DNA of 64,000 nt. It comes from Maribacter orientalis. GTDB lineage: Bacteria > Bacteroidota > Bacteroidia > Flavobacteriales > Flavobacteriaceae. The stretch spans positions 62,001 through 126,000 of the forward strand of contig NZ_FNZN01000004.1 in the NCBI RefSeq assembly GCF_900109345.1, in the 5' to 3' direction. Position numbers and translations under genes: made by a program. The notes below the pieces were generated by a model. It had not been told where the DNA came from and ran no database searches. It was given only the letters and a program-made list of their open reading frames with translations. The stretch's first letter is position 1; each line of letters starts with the position of its first letter. Shown here piece after piece: positions 27,564-35,712 of the stretch.

Positions 27564-28739
27564 ATGAAAACATTAAAAAAAATAACAACTTCGGGATTAC
27601 TTCTGTTTGGTATATCAACTGTACTTGGTTGTGTAGACGAACCTAAACAAAAACAAATTGAACTAATTGCACATGCTCATTCCCCTTTGGAAATAAAAAA
27701 AGATAATATTGTACAAATTGCATTATTACTTGATACTAGTAATAGTATGGACGGTTTAATTAACCAAGCAAAATCGCAACTTTGGGATATCGTAAATGAA
27801 TTCAGCCTTGCCAAATGGGGAAATGATGCCAGACCAAATTTACAGATTGCACTGTATCAGTATGGCAACGACAATTTATCGGCTGATGAAGGTTACATAC
27901 AACAAGTATTAGGTTTTAGTAGCGACCTTGATGAAATATCCGAAAAACTATTCTTATTGACGACCAATGGTGGGGAAGAATATTGCGGTAAAGTTTTACA
28001 GGCCTCATTGGCTCAGTTACCATGGAATAAAAACCCAGATCTATTACGCATGATATTTATTGCTGGCAATGAACCTTTTGACCAAGGGCAATACAATTAT
28101 AAAACTGCATTGACCAATGCCAATGAGAAAGATGTTGTTGTTAATACCATTTTCTGTGGAAACTACGATTTGGGCATTAATACCAATTGGAAAAATGGAG
28201 CAACACTAACCGGTGGTGAATATATGGCCATTGACCACAACAAAGAAGTTGTTCAAATAACTACCCCATATGATGAAATTATCATAAAGCTTAATTCAAG
28301 ATTGAACAAGACTTACATTTCTTATGGTTCTTTGGGAAAATCAAAATATATTGCTCAAGAGGTTCAAGATCGCAATGCGCTTTCTATGCAAGAGGCTGTT
28401 GCCGTTAAAAGAGCCGTTAGTAAAAGTTCAAGGCTTTACAATAATAAAAAATGGGATTTGGTTGACGCTTATGATGATGCCGAATTTGAAATCAGCTCAA
28501 TAGAAAAAGACGAGTTACCTGAGGAACTACAAAGCAAGAGTGAAAACGAAATCAAGAAGTTTGTTGAATCGAAAAAAAATGAGCGAGAAGAAATTCAAAA
28601 AGAAATAAAGAAGTACAATTCTAAACGCTTAACCTACATCACCGAAAATCAAAAAAACAATAACTCTGGTGAGTTAGAAAATGCAATGATTCAGGCCATT
28701 AAAAAACAAGCTGCATCAAAAAACTATAGATGGGATTAA
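27564..28739 (+). CDS. VWA-domain lipoprotein
   Basis: This 391-residue protein has a lipoprotein signal peptide ending TVLGC (C23) and a von Willebrand factor A domain from about residue 48. The metal-ion-dependent adhesion site DxSxS is present as DTSNS (57-61), so divalent cation binding is plausible. The C-terminal third (about 280-391) is charged and helical, probably a coiled coil. It is likely anchored in a membrane facing the periplasm. It is a single gene divergent from the histidine kinase, with a strong terminator after it. The partner is unknown. Confidence 0.8.
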   Translation: MKTLKKITTSGLLLFGISTVLGCVDEPKQKQIELIAHAHSPLEIKKDNIVQIALLLDTSNSMDGLINQAKSQLWDIVNEFSLAKWGNDARPNLQIALYQYGNDNLSADEGYIQQVLGFSSDLDEISEKLFLLTTNGGEEYCGKVLQASLAQLPWNKNPDLLRMIFIAGNEPFDQGQYNYKTALTNANEKDVVVNTIFCGNYDLGINTNWKNGATLTGGEYMAIDHNKEVVQITTPYDEIIIKLNSRLNKTYISYGSLGKSKYIAQEVQDRNALSMQEAVAVKRAVSKSSRLYNNKKWDLVDAYDDAEFEISSIEKDELPEELQSKSENEIKKFVESKKNEREEIQKEIKKYNSKRLTYITENQKNNNSGELENAMIQAIKKQAASKNYRWD

Positions 28740-28756
28740 TCTTAGAAAAGATAATT

Positions 28757-28785
28757 GGCCTGTTTTATCAAACGGGCCTTTTTTT
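28757..28785 (+). terminator. Terminator after the VWA lipoprotein gene
   Basis: GGCCTGTTT (28757-28765) pairs with AAACGGGCC (28770-28778), with one T-G pair and loop TATC, followed by seven Ts. The T run overlaps the stop region of the convergent PorP/SprF gene. Confidence 0.8.
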
Positions 28786-29806
28786 AGTTAGCTGCCGGAC
28801 AATAGCAATCGTACTTACGCTCGGTCTGTCCGAAATCATAACCAATGGTAATCTGATGAAATCCACCATTATCAAAACGGATATCGCCCATTTGATATGA
28901 ATAGTTATAAGAAACCATAAAATTATTAATATTAGCTCCTACTATGGGTGTTACGAGTTGTAAACGTTGTTCACCAAAACCATTTGTAGTTTGAAATTGG
29001 GCACCATCAAAACTTCTTCGATAAGAGAGTCCGCCCCAAATACGTCCAAAATCAACATCCTTATATACCTTGGCATTAATATCCATGGTTTTCTCTTTCG
29101 TAAACTCAGTCATTTGGAACAATATCGAAGGTTCAACTTGCCATTCACTTCTACCAATTACATAACCGGCAGAAACGAGGTATCTTCTAATATTATCGAT
29201 TACTAATTGGTCAGGGTTATCTTGTCTATCTCTATAGTATACATTTCTTTTACTACCTGTTAATGCGTTAGTCACTGCAAAATGAGTGTAGAATTCTTGA
29301 AAATTATATGAAATACCAATATCAACGTTAGTATATGATGCACTCAATTTTATTCCAGATACGGCAGGATCCGGGGTAACAGATCTAAATTCGGTTTCAT
29401 CTAAACTACTCTGTAAAACTGTACCACTTAATCCGAAAGAAAGTTGATTCAAAACTCTCATATCACTGCTGCCCATTCTTAAATGGTGAGCATATGTTAA
29501 TTTTAAGCCAGTTTGAGAATGATAACCATTTGCATCATTAAATAGTATGGCTCCTATTCCACTGGGGGTATCTCCAATTCTAAAATGTGCATTAATCGTT
29601 TGTAAACTAGGGGCATCATCGACATCGAACCACTGCTTTCTAGCGGTCGCCCTAATTTTTCCTCCTTCACCTATACCTGCCATAGAAGGAAATACCAAAT
29701 AATAGTTATCTGACAAATAATCAAAATATACAGGAATGCCCTCCTGTGCTATAGATTTTGAACCTATCATTAACACGGTAAACAATAGTAGAATATGGTA
29801 TCTCAT
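28784..29806 (-). CDS. PorP/SprF family type IX secretion membrane protein (second copy)
   Basis: This 340-residue outer-membrane barrel has a signal peptide (SIAQ-EG) and the PorP/SprF pattern: an N-terminal FDYLSDNYYLVFPSMAGIG, a central glycine/aromatic repeat structure and a C-terminal strand ending in a CYCPAAN tail with two cysteines. Unlike the copy at 17 kb it has no adhesin or OmpA gene beside it. It might serve a distant type-B cargo or be a general component. It is divergent from the Nfu gene. Confidence 0.85.
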   Translation of the reverse strand: MRYHILLLFTVLMIGSKSIAQEGIPVYFDYLSDNYYLVFPSMAGIGEGGKIRATARKQWFDVDDAPSLQTINAHFRIGDTPSGIGAILFNDANGYHSQTGLKLTYAHHLRMGSSDMRVLNQLSFGLSGTVLQSSLDETEFRSVTPDPAVSGIKLSASYTNVDIGISYNFQEFYTHFAVTNALTGSKRNVYYRDRQDNPDQLVIDNIRRYLVSAGYVIGRSEWQVEPSILFQMTEFTKEKTMDINAKVYKDVDFGRIWGGLSYRRSFDGAQFQTTNGFGEQRLQLVTPIVGANINNFMVSYNYSYQMGDIRFDNGGFHQITIGYDFGQTERKYDCYCPAAN

Positions 29807-29904
29807 CTTTGGGATTATAAACTAGACCTTAGTTTTGATAATATAAAGTGTATAACGGGTTAACCACAACATTATTATGTAGGACTAAACTAAGATTTCC
29901 TTCG

Positions 29905-29912
29905 TATTTTTG
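29905..29912 (+). promoter_or_regulatory. Candidate -7 promoter element for the Nfu gene
   Basis: TATTTTTG matches TAnnTTTG exactly and lies 17 bases before the ATG at 29930, leaving a leader of roughly ten bases. No TTG at -33 was found. Confidence 0.5.
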
Positions 29913-29929
29913 CATAAATTAATTGAGAC

Positions 29930-30841
29930 ATGAAAGAGTATTCTATTACAGTTGTTAAGACTAATAATCCCAATATACTAAAGTTCGAAACTAATCATCT
30001 ATTAGTTCAACGAAAAAACTACGAGTACAAAAATATAGATGAAGCCAAAAATTCACCGTTGGCTCAACAATTATTTTATTTACCATTTATAAAAACAGTA
30101 TATATTTCTGGTGATTTCATTGGTCTAGAACGATATGATATTGTTAAGTGGGAAGATGTTAAAGATGAGGTTGCGCAACAATTGGTCGAATACTTGAACG
30201 CAGGAGAACCTATTGTTCTTGAAGAAGATTTGGATAAACCAATACCTGTAACCGTTTATGCAGAGGTTACACCAAACCCATCTACGATGAAGTTTGTAGC
30301 CAGTAAAAAAATAGTTGGTTCAGCGTTTGAATTCAAAAATATTGACGAAGCCCGAGATTCGAAATTAGCGACAGCATTATTTCAATTTCCGTTTGTAAAA
30401 CAAGTATTTATTGATGAAAATTATGTTTCGGTTTCAAAATACGAAGTTGCCGAATGGGAAGACATCAATATAGAATTAAGAGAAGTGATTAGAAATTTTA
30501 TTGCTGACGGAAAGGAGATTGTTGCCGATAACGCAAAATCAATTGGTACCGAAGCGCAAGTTTCCGAAACGGTATCTGCAGAAAGTACAATTGCCCTAGA
30601 TGAAACATCACAAGAAATTGTGGATATTTTGGAAGAATACGTAAAGCCTGCGGTTGCAAGTGATGGAGGAAATATTATGTTCAAATCTTATGATAAGGAC
30701 AGTAAAACTGTAAACGTAATACTACAAGGTGCGTGTAGCGGCTGTCCTTCTTCTACGTATACTTTAAAAAACGGTATAGAAACTATGCTTAAAAATATGA
30801 TGGGTGATAAAGTAAATGAAGTTGTAGCCCTAAACGGTTAA
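29930..30841 (+). CDS. NifU/Nfu family Fe-S scaffold with two N-terminal Nfu_N domains
   Basis: This 303-residue protein has two Nfu_N-type domains in tandem (about 5-90 and 108-193) and a C-terminal NifU domain (about 225-300) with the Fe-S ligands C269 and C272 in GACSGCPS. Nfu proteins carry a 4Fe-4S cluster between two monomers and hand it to client enzymes. The second Nfu_N copy keeps the standard TPNPSTMKF opening; in the first it is altered to TNNPNILKF. Most bacterial Nfu proteins have one or no Nfu_N domain. It is a single gene with its own -7 element. Confidence 0.88.
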   Translation: MKEYSITVVKTNNPNILKFETNHLLVQRKNYEYKNIDEAKNSPLAQQLFYLPFIKTVYISGDFIGLERYDIVKWEDVKDEVAQQLVEYLNAGEPIVLEEDLDKPIPVTVYAEVTPNPSTMKFVASKKIVGSAFEFKNIDEARDSKLATALFQFPFVKQVFIDENYVSVSKYEVAEWEDINIELREVIRNFIADGKEIVADNAKSIGTEAQVSETVSAESTIALDETSQEIVDILEEYVKPAVASDGGNIMFKSYDKDSKTVNVILQGACSGCPSSTYTLKNGIETMLKNMMGDKVNEVVALNG

Positions 30842-30912
30842 TAAATCCTTGGATATCATCAAATTTTGCCTTCAAATTTCGTAACTTAGAGTGAATCTAA
30901 AAATACCTTATT

Positions 30913-31113
30913 ATGGCAGTTTTAAAAGTAATTGAAATATTAGCAAATTCTGATACTGGTTGGGAAGACGCAGCAAAAAAAGCAGTTTCTGAAGCCTCTA
31001 AATCGGTAAAGAATATTAAATCGGTTTATATCAACGAGCAAAGTGCGACTGTTGAAGATGGAAAAATCAAAAATTATAGAGTGAATGTTAAAATCACTTT
31101 CGAAGTGAAATAA
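30913..31113 (+). CDS. Dodecin family flavin-binding protein
   Basis: This 66-residue protein matches dodecins in length and sequence (VIEILANSDTGWEDAAKKAV..., then NYRVNVKITFEV at the end). Dodecins assemble into hollow dodecamers that store or buffer flavins such as riboflavin or FMN. The conserved tryptophan of the GWEDA motif is typical of the family; the flavin-stacking residue was not checked further. It has its own terminator and sits between the Nfu and DUF255 genes, with no flavin synthesis genes in sight. Confidence 0.88.
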   Translation: MAVLKVIEILANSDTGWEDAAKKAVSEASKSVKNIKSVYINEQSATVEDGKIKNYRVNVKITFEVK

Positions 31114-31131
31114 CAAAAATCATACAAGTTT

Positions 31132-31157
31132 AAAAGCGCCTTTTGGCGTTTTTTTTT
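31132..31157 (+). terminator. Terminator after the dodecin gene
   Basis: AAAAGCGCC (31132-31140), loop TTTT and GGCG followed by a run of nine Ts form a classic hairpin terminator 18 bases after the dodecin stop. Confidence 0.85.
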
Positions 31158-31181
31158 GTCCTAAAATTAATAAGTATTCTA

Positions 31182-33233
31182 ATGGTTAAGCATCCGAAAT
31201 TCACCAATAATCTAATCAAAGAAAGTAGTCCGTATTTACTTCAACACGCCCATAACCCAGTAAACTGGGAAGCATGGAACGCTGAAGCATTACAGCGCGC
31301 GAAAGAGGAAAACAAACTTATTTTAATAAGTATTGGCTATGCTGCTTGTCATTGGTGCCATGTCATGGAACATGAATGTTTTGAAGATGAGGATGTCGCT
31401 AGGACTATGAATTCTCATTTTATTAATATTAAGGTTGACCGTGAAGAAAGACCAGATATTGACCATATATACATGGATGCTTTACAAATGATGACAGGAA
31501 GTGGTGGTTGGCCTTTAAATATTTTAGCCTTACCTGATGGAAGACCCTTCTGGGGAGCCACTTTTGTAAAGAAACAAGAATGGATTCAAGTGTTAAACCA
31601 ATTGCAAGAGTTATATACAAACGATTCTCAAAAAATTATTGGATATGCCGAAAACATGGCTCATGGATTAAAAGAAATAAATACCGTAGCCATTGAGAAA
31701 AATAGTGACATTATAACCGTTTCTGATATAAAAAAAATAGTAAAAGATTGGTCTACGTATTTCGATACATTTCTAGGAGGCTATAAGAGAGCACCCAAAT
31801 TCATGATGCCCGTAAATCTAAATTTTCTTTTACATTATGGGCATTCACAAAAAGATGAAGCAATCAATGAATATGTGCATACTACATTAACAAGAATGGC
31901 TTGGGGCGGTATTTTCGACCATGTAGGCGGTGGCTTTTCGAGATACTCGGTAGACACGAAATGGCATGTACCCCATTTTGAAAAAATGCTTTACGATAAC
32001 GGATTATTAATCAGTCTCTATGCCAAAGCGTACGCGGCAACCAAGAACACTTTATATAAAAATGTAGTACAACAATCCATATCTTTTATTGAAGAAGAAC
32101 TTTTAGATGTTAGCAATGGTTTTTACTCCTCTCTTGATGCTGATAGTTTAACGGAAACAGGAAAATTGGTAGAAGGAGCTTTTTATGTTTGGGAAGAAAA
32201 ACAACTTCAAAAAATTCTCGGAGAGAATTACCCTCTTTTTGCTGATTTTTATAGTATCAATACTTATGGTTTTTGGGAAGAAGACAAATACGTGTTAATT
32301 AGGGACGCAGAAGCAACGGAAATTGGGAATAAGCACAATCTATCAGAAGAACAAGTATTCAATATCATAACCAAATGTTTAAACTCATTAAAGCTAGAAC
32401 GCAAGAAAAGGGACAAGCCTAGGCTTGATGACAAAATTCTAACCTCTTGGAACGGTCTAGCCCTAAAAGGACTTACCGATGCCTATAGGTATTTGGGAAA
32501 CAACAAATATTTAGAAATGGCCCAACAGAACGCGCATTTCATTCTAAACAAATTAGTTGATAAAGAGGGTGGTCTTTATCATAATCATAAAAACGGCAAA
32601 AGCACTATTTCTGGTTTTCTTGAGGATTATGCTGCTGTAATTGACGGTTTTATAAGTTTATACGAAGTAAGTTATGACGAAACATGGCTTACTCACAGCT
32701 TAAAACTTACCCATTACGTACTTGATAATTTTTCAGACACCTCAACCGGATTGTTTTTCTTCACCTCGAATAAAGAAGAAGCTTTAATTCGAAAAACCTT
32801 AGAAGTAGCTGATAATGTGATACCCTCATCCAATTCTATAATGGCTCATAATCTTTTGAAGCTTTCTAAATATTTTCCAGAGGAAAATATTGAAATAAGA
32901 TTGAATCAAATCATGAATACTATGCAGAAATCAATTACCGATAATCCGCAAAACCACGCTAATTGGCTTCACTTATCACTATTAATGAGTCAAGATTACT
33001 ATGAAGTTGTCGTTATTGGTGAAAATTTTGAACCCATATGCAAAAGCATAATGAATAGCTACTTGCCAAACGCTATATTTGCCGCTTCGAATTCTAAAAC
33101 CAGTAATTTACCCTTGTTAATGAATAGACATGCAGAGAAAAAAACGCTAATATATGTATGTAAACATGGTACATGTCAATTACCCGTTGAAGAAACCAAA
33201 GAAGCCTTAAAATTAGTAATGGCACAATTTTAA
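31182..33233 (+). CDS. DUF255/YyaL-like protein (thioredoxin-like plus six-hairpin domain)
   Basis: This 683-residue protein has an N-terminal thioredoxin-like DUF255 domain with CHWC (C56-x-x-C59) in the conserved [17 protein letters not shown] segment, then an alpha/alpha barrel like the six-hairpin glycosidases (about 190-560). It is the family of B. subtilis YyaL and human SPATA20; no activity is established. I use the ATG at 31182: the frame extends up to a TTG at 31143, but that codon lies inside the dodecin terminator and the added residues are not family-like. No signal peptide is visible. Confidence 0.9.
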   Translation: MVKHPKFTNNLIKESSPYLLQHAHNPVNWEAWNAEALQRAKEENKLILISIGYAACHWCHVMEHECFEDEDVARTMNSHFINIKVDREERPDIDHIYMDALQMMTGSGGWPLNILALPDGRPFWGATFVKKQEWIQVLNQLQELYTNDSQKIIGYAENMAHGLKEINTVAIEKNSDIITVSDIKKIVKDWSTYFDTFLGGYKRAPKFMMPVNLNFLLHYGHSQKDEAINEYVHTTLTRMAWGGIFDHVGGGFSRYSVDTKWHVPHFEKMLYDNGLLISLYAKAYAATKNTLYKNVVQQSISFIEEELLDVSNGFYSSLDADSLTETGKLVEGAFYVWEEKQLQKILGENYPLFADFYSINTYGFWEEDKYVLIRDAEATEIGNKHNLSEEQVFNIITKCLNSLKLERKKRDKPRLDDKILTSWNGLALKGLTDAYRYLGNNKYLEMAQQNAHFILNKLVDKEGGLYHNHKNGKSTISGFLEDYAAVIDGFISLYEVSYDETWLTHSLKLTHYVLDNFSDTSTGLFFFTSNKEEALIRKTLEVADNVIPSSNSIMAHNLLKLSKYFPEENIEIRLNQIMNTMQKSITDNPQNHANWLHLSLLMSQDYYEVVVIGENFEPICKSIMNSYLPNAIFAASNSKTSNLPLLMNRHAEKKTLIYVCKHGTCQLPVEETKEALKLVMAQF

Positions 33234-33248
33234 TAATTTTTAAGTCCT

Positions 33249-33276
33249 AACATTTGAATTACATTTTACAAATGTT
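33249..33276. repeat. Short inverted repeat before the MscS gene
   Basis: AACATTTG (33249-33256) and CAAATGTT (33269-33276) are 8-base arms separated by 12 bases, 33 bases before the mscS-type ATG. This could be an operator or chance in AT-rich sequence. Confidence 0.25.
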
Positions 33277-33309
33277 CAGTTTTAAAATATCAAAAATCAG
33301 ATATCGATT

Positions 33310-34134
33310 ATGGATAAAATAATGAACCTTCAAGAACATGCAGACAAAGCATTAGATTGGATGTGGGCCGTTATGCCCAATTTAGTAATTGCGCTCTTTC
33401 TTTTATTTGCAGGAACATATGTCATACGTTTCATTAATAAAATGGTACGTAGGTTCTTTTTAAAGAAAGACTATGATTTGGCCTTGGAATCATTTCTACA
33501 AAGCTTTATTAATATAGCGTTAAAAATGATACTGTTTGTACTAGTCATTACCCAATTGGGAGTGCAAACCACTTCTTTGGTTGCGGTACTTGCTTCAGCT
33601 GGTCTAGCAATAGGCTTGGCACTTCAAGGATCGCTAGCCAATTTTGCCGGTGGCGTTTTAATATTATTATTCAAACCCTTTAAAATTGGAGATTTTATTT
33701 CTGCTCAAGGAGTTGATGGAACCGTAAAAGAAATTTCGATTTTCACTACAAAAGTTAGCACGTTTGGAAACCAAATGGCCATAATACCAAATGGACAACT
33801 TTCTAATAACACAATTATAAATTACAATTCTCAAGACACAAGAAGAGATAAAATTGATGTGGGTATTGGTTATGGTTCTAACATAAAACAAGCGAAAGAA
33901 ATTCTTTTGGCAATATGTGCTGAATATGAAACTATCCTTCAAACCCCTACACCTGAAGTATATGTGGGAGAATTAGGGGATAGCTCAGTAAACTTAACGC
34001 TTCGTTTTTGGGCAAATAATCCAGATTTTTGGGCAGCGCATTTTCATGTTCTGGAAGAAACAAAATATCGATTCGATGCTGCTGGTATTGAAATACCATT
34101 CCCACAACGTGTAGTTACCCAAATGAAAAATTAA
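33310..34134 (+). CDS. MscS family small-conductance mechanosensitive channel
   Basis: This 274-residue channel has three transmembrane segments (about 18-40, 62-82 and 90-120) with the pore-lining helix GLAIGLALQGSLANFAGGVLIL and the following MscS beta-domain (KIGDFISAQGVDGTVKEISIFTT). It opens under membrane tension and releases solutes during hypo-osmotic shock. Length matches E. coli MscS (286). It is a single gene closed by a terminator. No extra domains. Confidence 0.93.
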   Translation: MDKIMNLQEHADKALDWMWAVMPNLVIALFLLFAGTYVIRFINKMVRRFFLKKDYDLALESFLQSFINIALKMILFVLVITQLGVQTTSLVAVLASAGLAIGLALQGSLANFAGGVLILLFKPFKIGDFISAQGVDGTVKEISIFTTKVSTFGNQMAIIPNGQLSNNTIINYNSQDTRRDKIDVGIGYGSNIKQAKEILLAICAEYETILQTPTPEVYVGELGDSSVNLTLRFWANNPDFWAAHFHVLEETKYRFDAAGIEIPFPQRVVTQMKN

Positions 34135-34155
34135 AATTTATTATAGTAGTAAATT

Positions 34156-34187
34156 AAAATCCTCTATGAATTAGAGGATTTTTTTTT
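34156..34187 (+). terminator. Terminator after the mscS-type gene
   Basis: AAAATCCTCTA (34156-34166), loop TGAAT and TAGAGGATTTT (34172-34182) followed by Ts form a strong hairpin 21 bases after the stop. Confidence 0.85.
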
Positions 34188-34191
34188 GCAG

Positions 34192-34210
34192 TTAATTGAT
34201 TTTCAATTAA
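34192..34210. repeat. Inverted repeat upstream of the secreted unknown gene
   Basis: TTAATTGA and TCAATTAA (34192-34199 and 34203-34210) form a perfect 8-base inverted repeat with a 3-base centre, 36 bases before the next ATG. It could be a regulator site; AT-rich composition makes chance plausible. Confidence 0.25.
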
Positions 34211-34246
34211 TTAATTATTTATTAATTTTAAGTAAAATCAATAGTT

Positions 34247-34936
34247 ATGAACAGGCTTTTAATTTTGATGTTTTTTATATCCAATTTATGCTTTTCGCAG
34301 GGAGTTCAAGGCATTGGACGTCCAGCTGGCGTATTGACTCCTGCACAAATGGGAATGTCTTTTTTTGAAGTACCTATTGACGGTTCGCCATATATGAATG
34401 AGATTTTCAAAAAAGGAAAAACTATAATTAATGGTAAACATACAAGTGATGCTTTAATGAGATATGATGCATACCGTGACGCAATTGAAATAAAAAATGA
34501 AAATGATGTAGCAAGAACTTTATTAAGAAGAAGCAACATTGTCGCCGATATAGATGGTACAATTTATATGGTTAGGGAGTATCGCGAATCAGGTGAAAAT
34601 AAATTAGGATATTTCAACCCCCTAAATGAAGGATATGCCAGGCTTTTAAAAAAACCAAAGAAAATATTTGTACAAGCCGAAAATCCAGAAAACGGGTACG
34701 ATAAATTTAAACCTGCAAAATATCAGGACATATCAATGTATTATATGCAAAAAGGTGATGAACCCGCAATTGAAACTAAACTATCAAAAAGAAAGATTCT
34801 AAGTTTTTTAGATGATAGTTCTGAAATCTTGAAACAATATATTAAGAAAAATGAATTGAATATGCGATTAGAAAGTGATATTATTCAATTGATAAACTAT
34901 TACAATACTCAGGAAACGAATAAGAAAATATTATAA
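34247..34936 (+). CDS. Secreted protein of unknown function
   Basis: I do not recognise this 229-residue protein. It has a clear signal peptide (MNRLLILMFFISNLCFS-Q) and a mature part of about 210 residues with no further membrane segment. A weakly hydrophobic central stretch (RRSNIVADIDGTIYMVREY) could form beta-strands; the C-terminal part is helical and charged. There are no mature-part cysteines and no T9SS C-terminal domain. It follows the mscS terminator on the same strand and stops 12 bases from the convergent tsaB stop. Codon use resembles its neighbours, so it is probably a true lineage gene. Confidence 0.7.
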   Translation: MNRLLILMFFISNLCFSQGVQGIGRPAGVLTPAQMGMSFFEVPIDGSPYMNEIFKKGKTIINGKHTSDALMRYDAYRDAIEIKNENDVARTLLRRSNIVADIDGTIYMVREYRESGENKLGYFNPLNEGYARLLKKPKKIFVQAENPENGYDKFKPAKYQDISMYYMQKGDEPAIETKLSKRKILSFLDDSSEILKQYIKKNELNMRLESDIIQLINYYNTQETNKKIL

Positions 34937-34948
34937 GCATATTTTTTA

Positions 34949-35629
34949 TTACTTATCCTTCTTCGTTTGAAGAACAAAGTCCTTTAAATAATAAGGTTCG
35001 AAATAAGCAACATCCTCAAAGTCTTTGTTTTTAAATTTATCGAATGATATCAATGCCATTTCTTTTGCCGATGGCACAACATCTAGGTGAAAGGTAAGAT
35101 TTTTAGAATTGAAAATTCCTTTAATCTTCTCGGCACCACTTCCCAGAAAATGAACAGAAGTTGAGCCAATATACGCTTCAAATGATTGTTCATCTATAAT
35201 TTCTGCTTTGGTCTCCCTTACTTGATTTAGTTGACTATCAAAAATGGCAGAATACACTTCCATACGTCTAGCATCTAAAACAGGAATTATTGTATCATCA
35301 TCATTAACGCCCTTTAATTGAGAGGCCATACTTTTTAATGTAGAAATTGAAACTAGCGGTATACTCAAAGCATAACACAGGCCTTTTGCGGCAGAAACTC
35401 CAATTCTTAAGCCTGTATAAGAACCAGGGCCTTTACTCACTGCTATAGCCTCTAAATCTTGCATTTTCAAAGTAGCTCCTTTTATTACCTCTTCAATAAA
35501 TACGTGAAGTTTTTCAGCATGAGAATAGTTTTCAGAATTTAATTCTTTCATCGCCAGTATAACTCCGTCTTTCGCCAAGCATACCGAGCAATTTGTAGAA
35601 GATGTTTCAAGATTTAATATTATACCCAT
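34949..35629 (-). CDS. tsaB: tRNA threonylcarbamoyladenosine synthesis protein TsaB
   Basis: This 226-residue protein is the dimerisation partner of TsaD in the complex that puts threonylcarbamoyl on A37 of ANN-decoding tRNAs. It has the ASKHA N-terminal strand GIILNLETSSTNCSV and the signature SKGPGSYTGLRIGVSAAKGL near 65-84. Length is normal. The ATG at 35629 gives the standard N-terminus. A TACCTTTG box ends only 4 bases before the ATG, suggesting a leaderless or nearly leaderless mRNA. The tolC terminator lies just upstream. Confidence 0.92.
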   Translation of the reverse strand: MGIILNLETSSTNCSVCLAKDGVILAMKELNSENYSHAEKLHVFIEEVIKGATLKMQDLEAIAVSKGPGSYTGLRIGVSAAKGLCYALSIPLVSISTLKSMASQLKGVNDDDTIIPVLDARRMEVYSAIFDSQLNQVRETKAEIIDEQSFEAYIGSTSVHFLGSGAEKIKGIFNSKNLTFHLDVVPSAKEMALISFDKFKNKDFEDVAYFEPYYLKDFVLQTKKDK

Positions 35630-35633
35630 GATG

Positions 35634-35641
35634 CAAAGGTA
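35634..35641 (-). promoter_or_regulatory. Candidate -7 promoter element of tsaB, very close to the start codon
   Basis: The minus strand reads TACCTTTG (TAnnTTTG). With initiation 4-8 bases downstream the transcript would begin at or inside the tsaB start codon. No clear -33 TTG was found. Confidence 0.45.
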
Positions 35642-35658
35642 TTACATCCCATAAAATG

Positions 35659-35691
35659 AAAAAGCCTGTACACATTAAAATGTTACAGGCC
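35659..35691 (-). terminator. Terminator of the export operon after tolC
   Basis: On the minus strand GGCCTGTA and TACAGGC (arms at 35684-35690 and 35664-35670, with extra pairing inside) are followed by TTTTT at 35663-35659. It lies between the tolC-type stop and the tsaB start. Confidence 0.8.
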
Positions 35692-35712
35692 TTTTAATTA
35701 TAATCGATTCGA

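Noticed and set aside
31143-31181. A 13-residue N-terminal extension of the DUF255 protein from a TTG
   Set aside because: The TTG lies in the dodecin terminator hairpin and poly-T run; the ATG at 31182 gives the standard family N-terminus.
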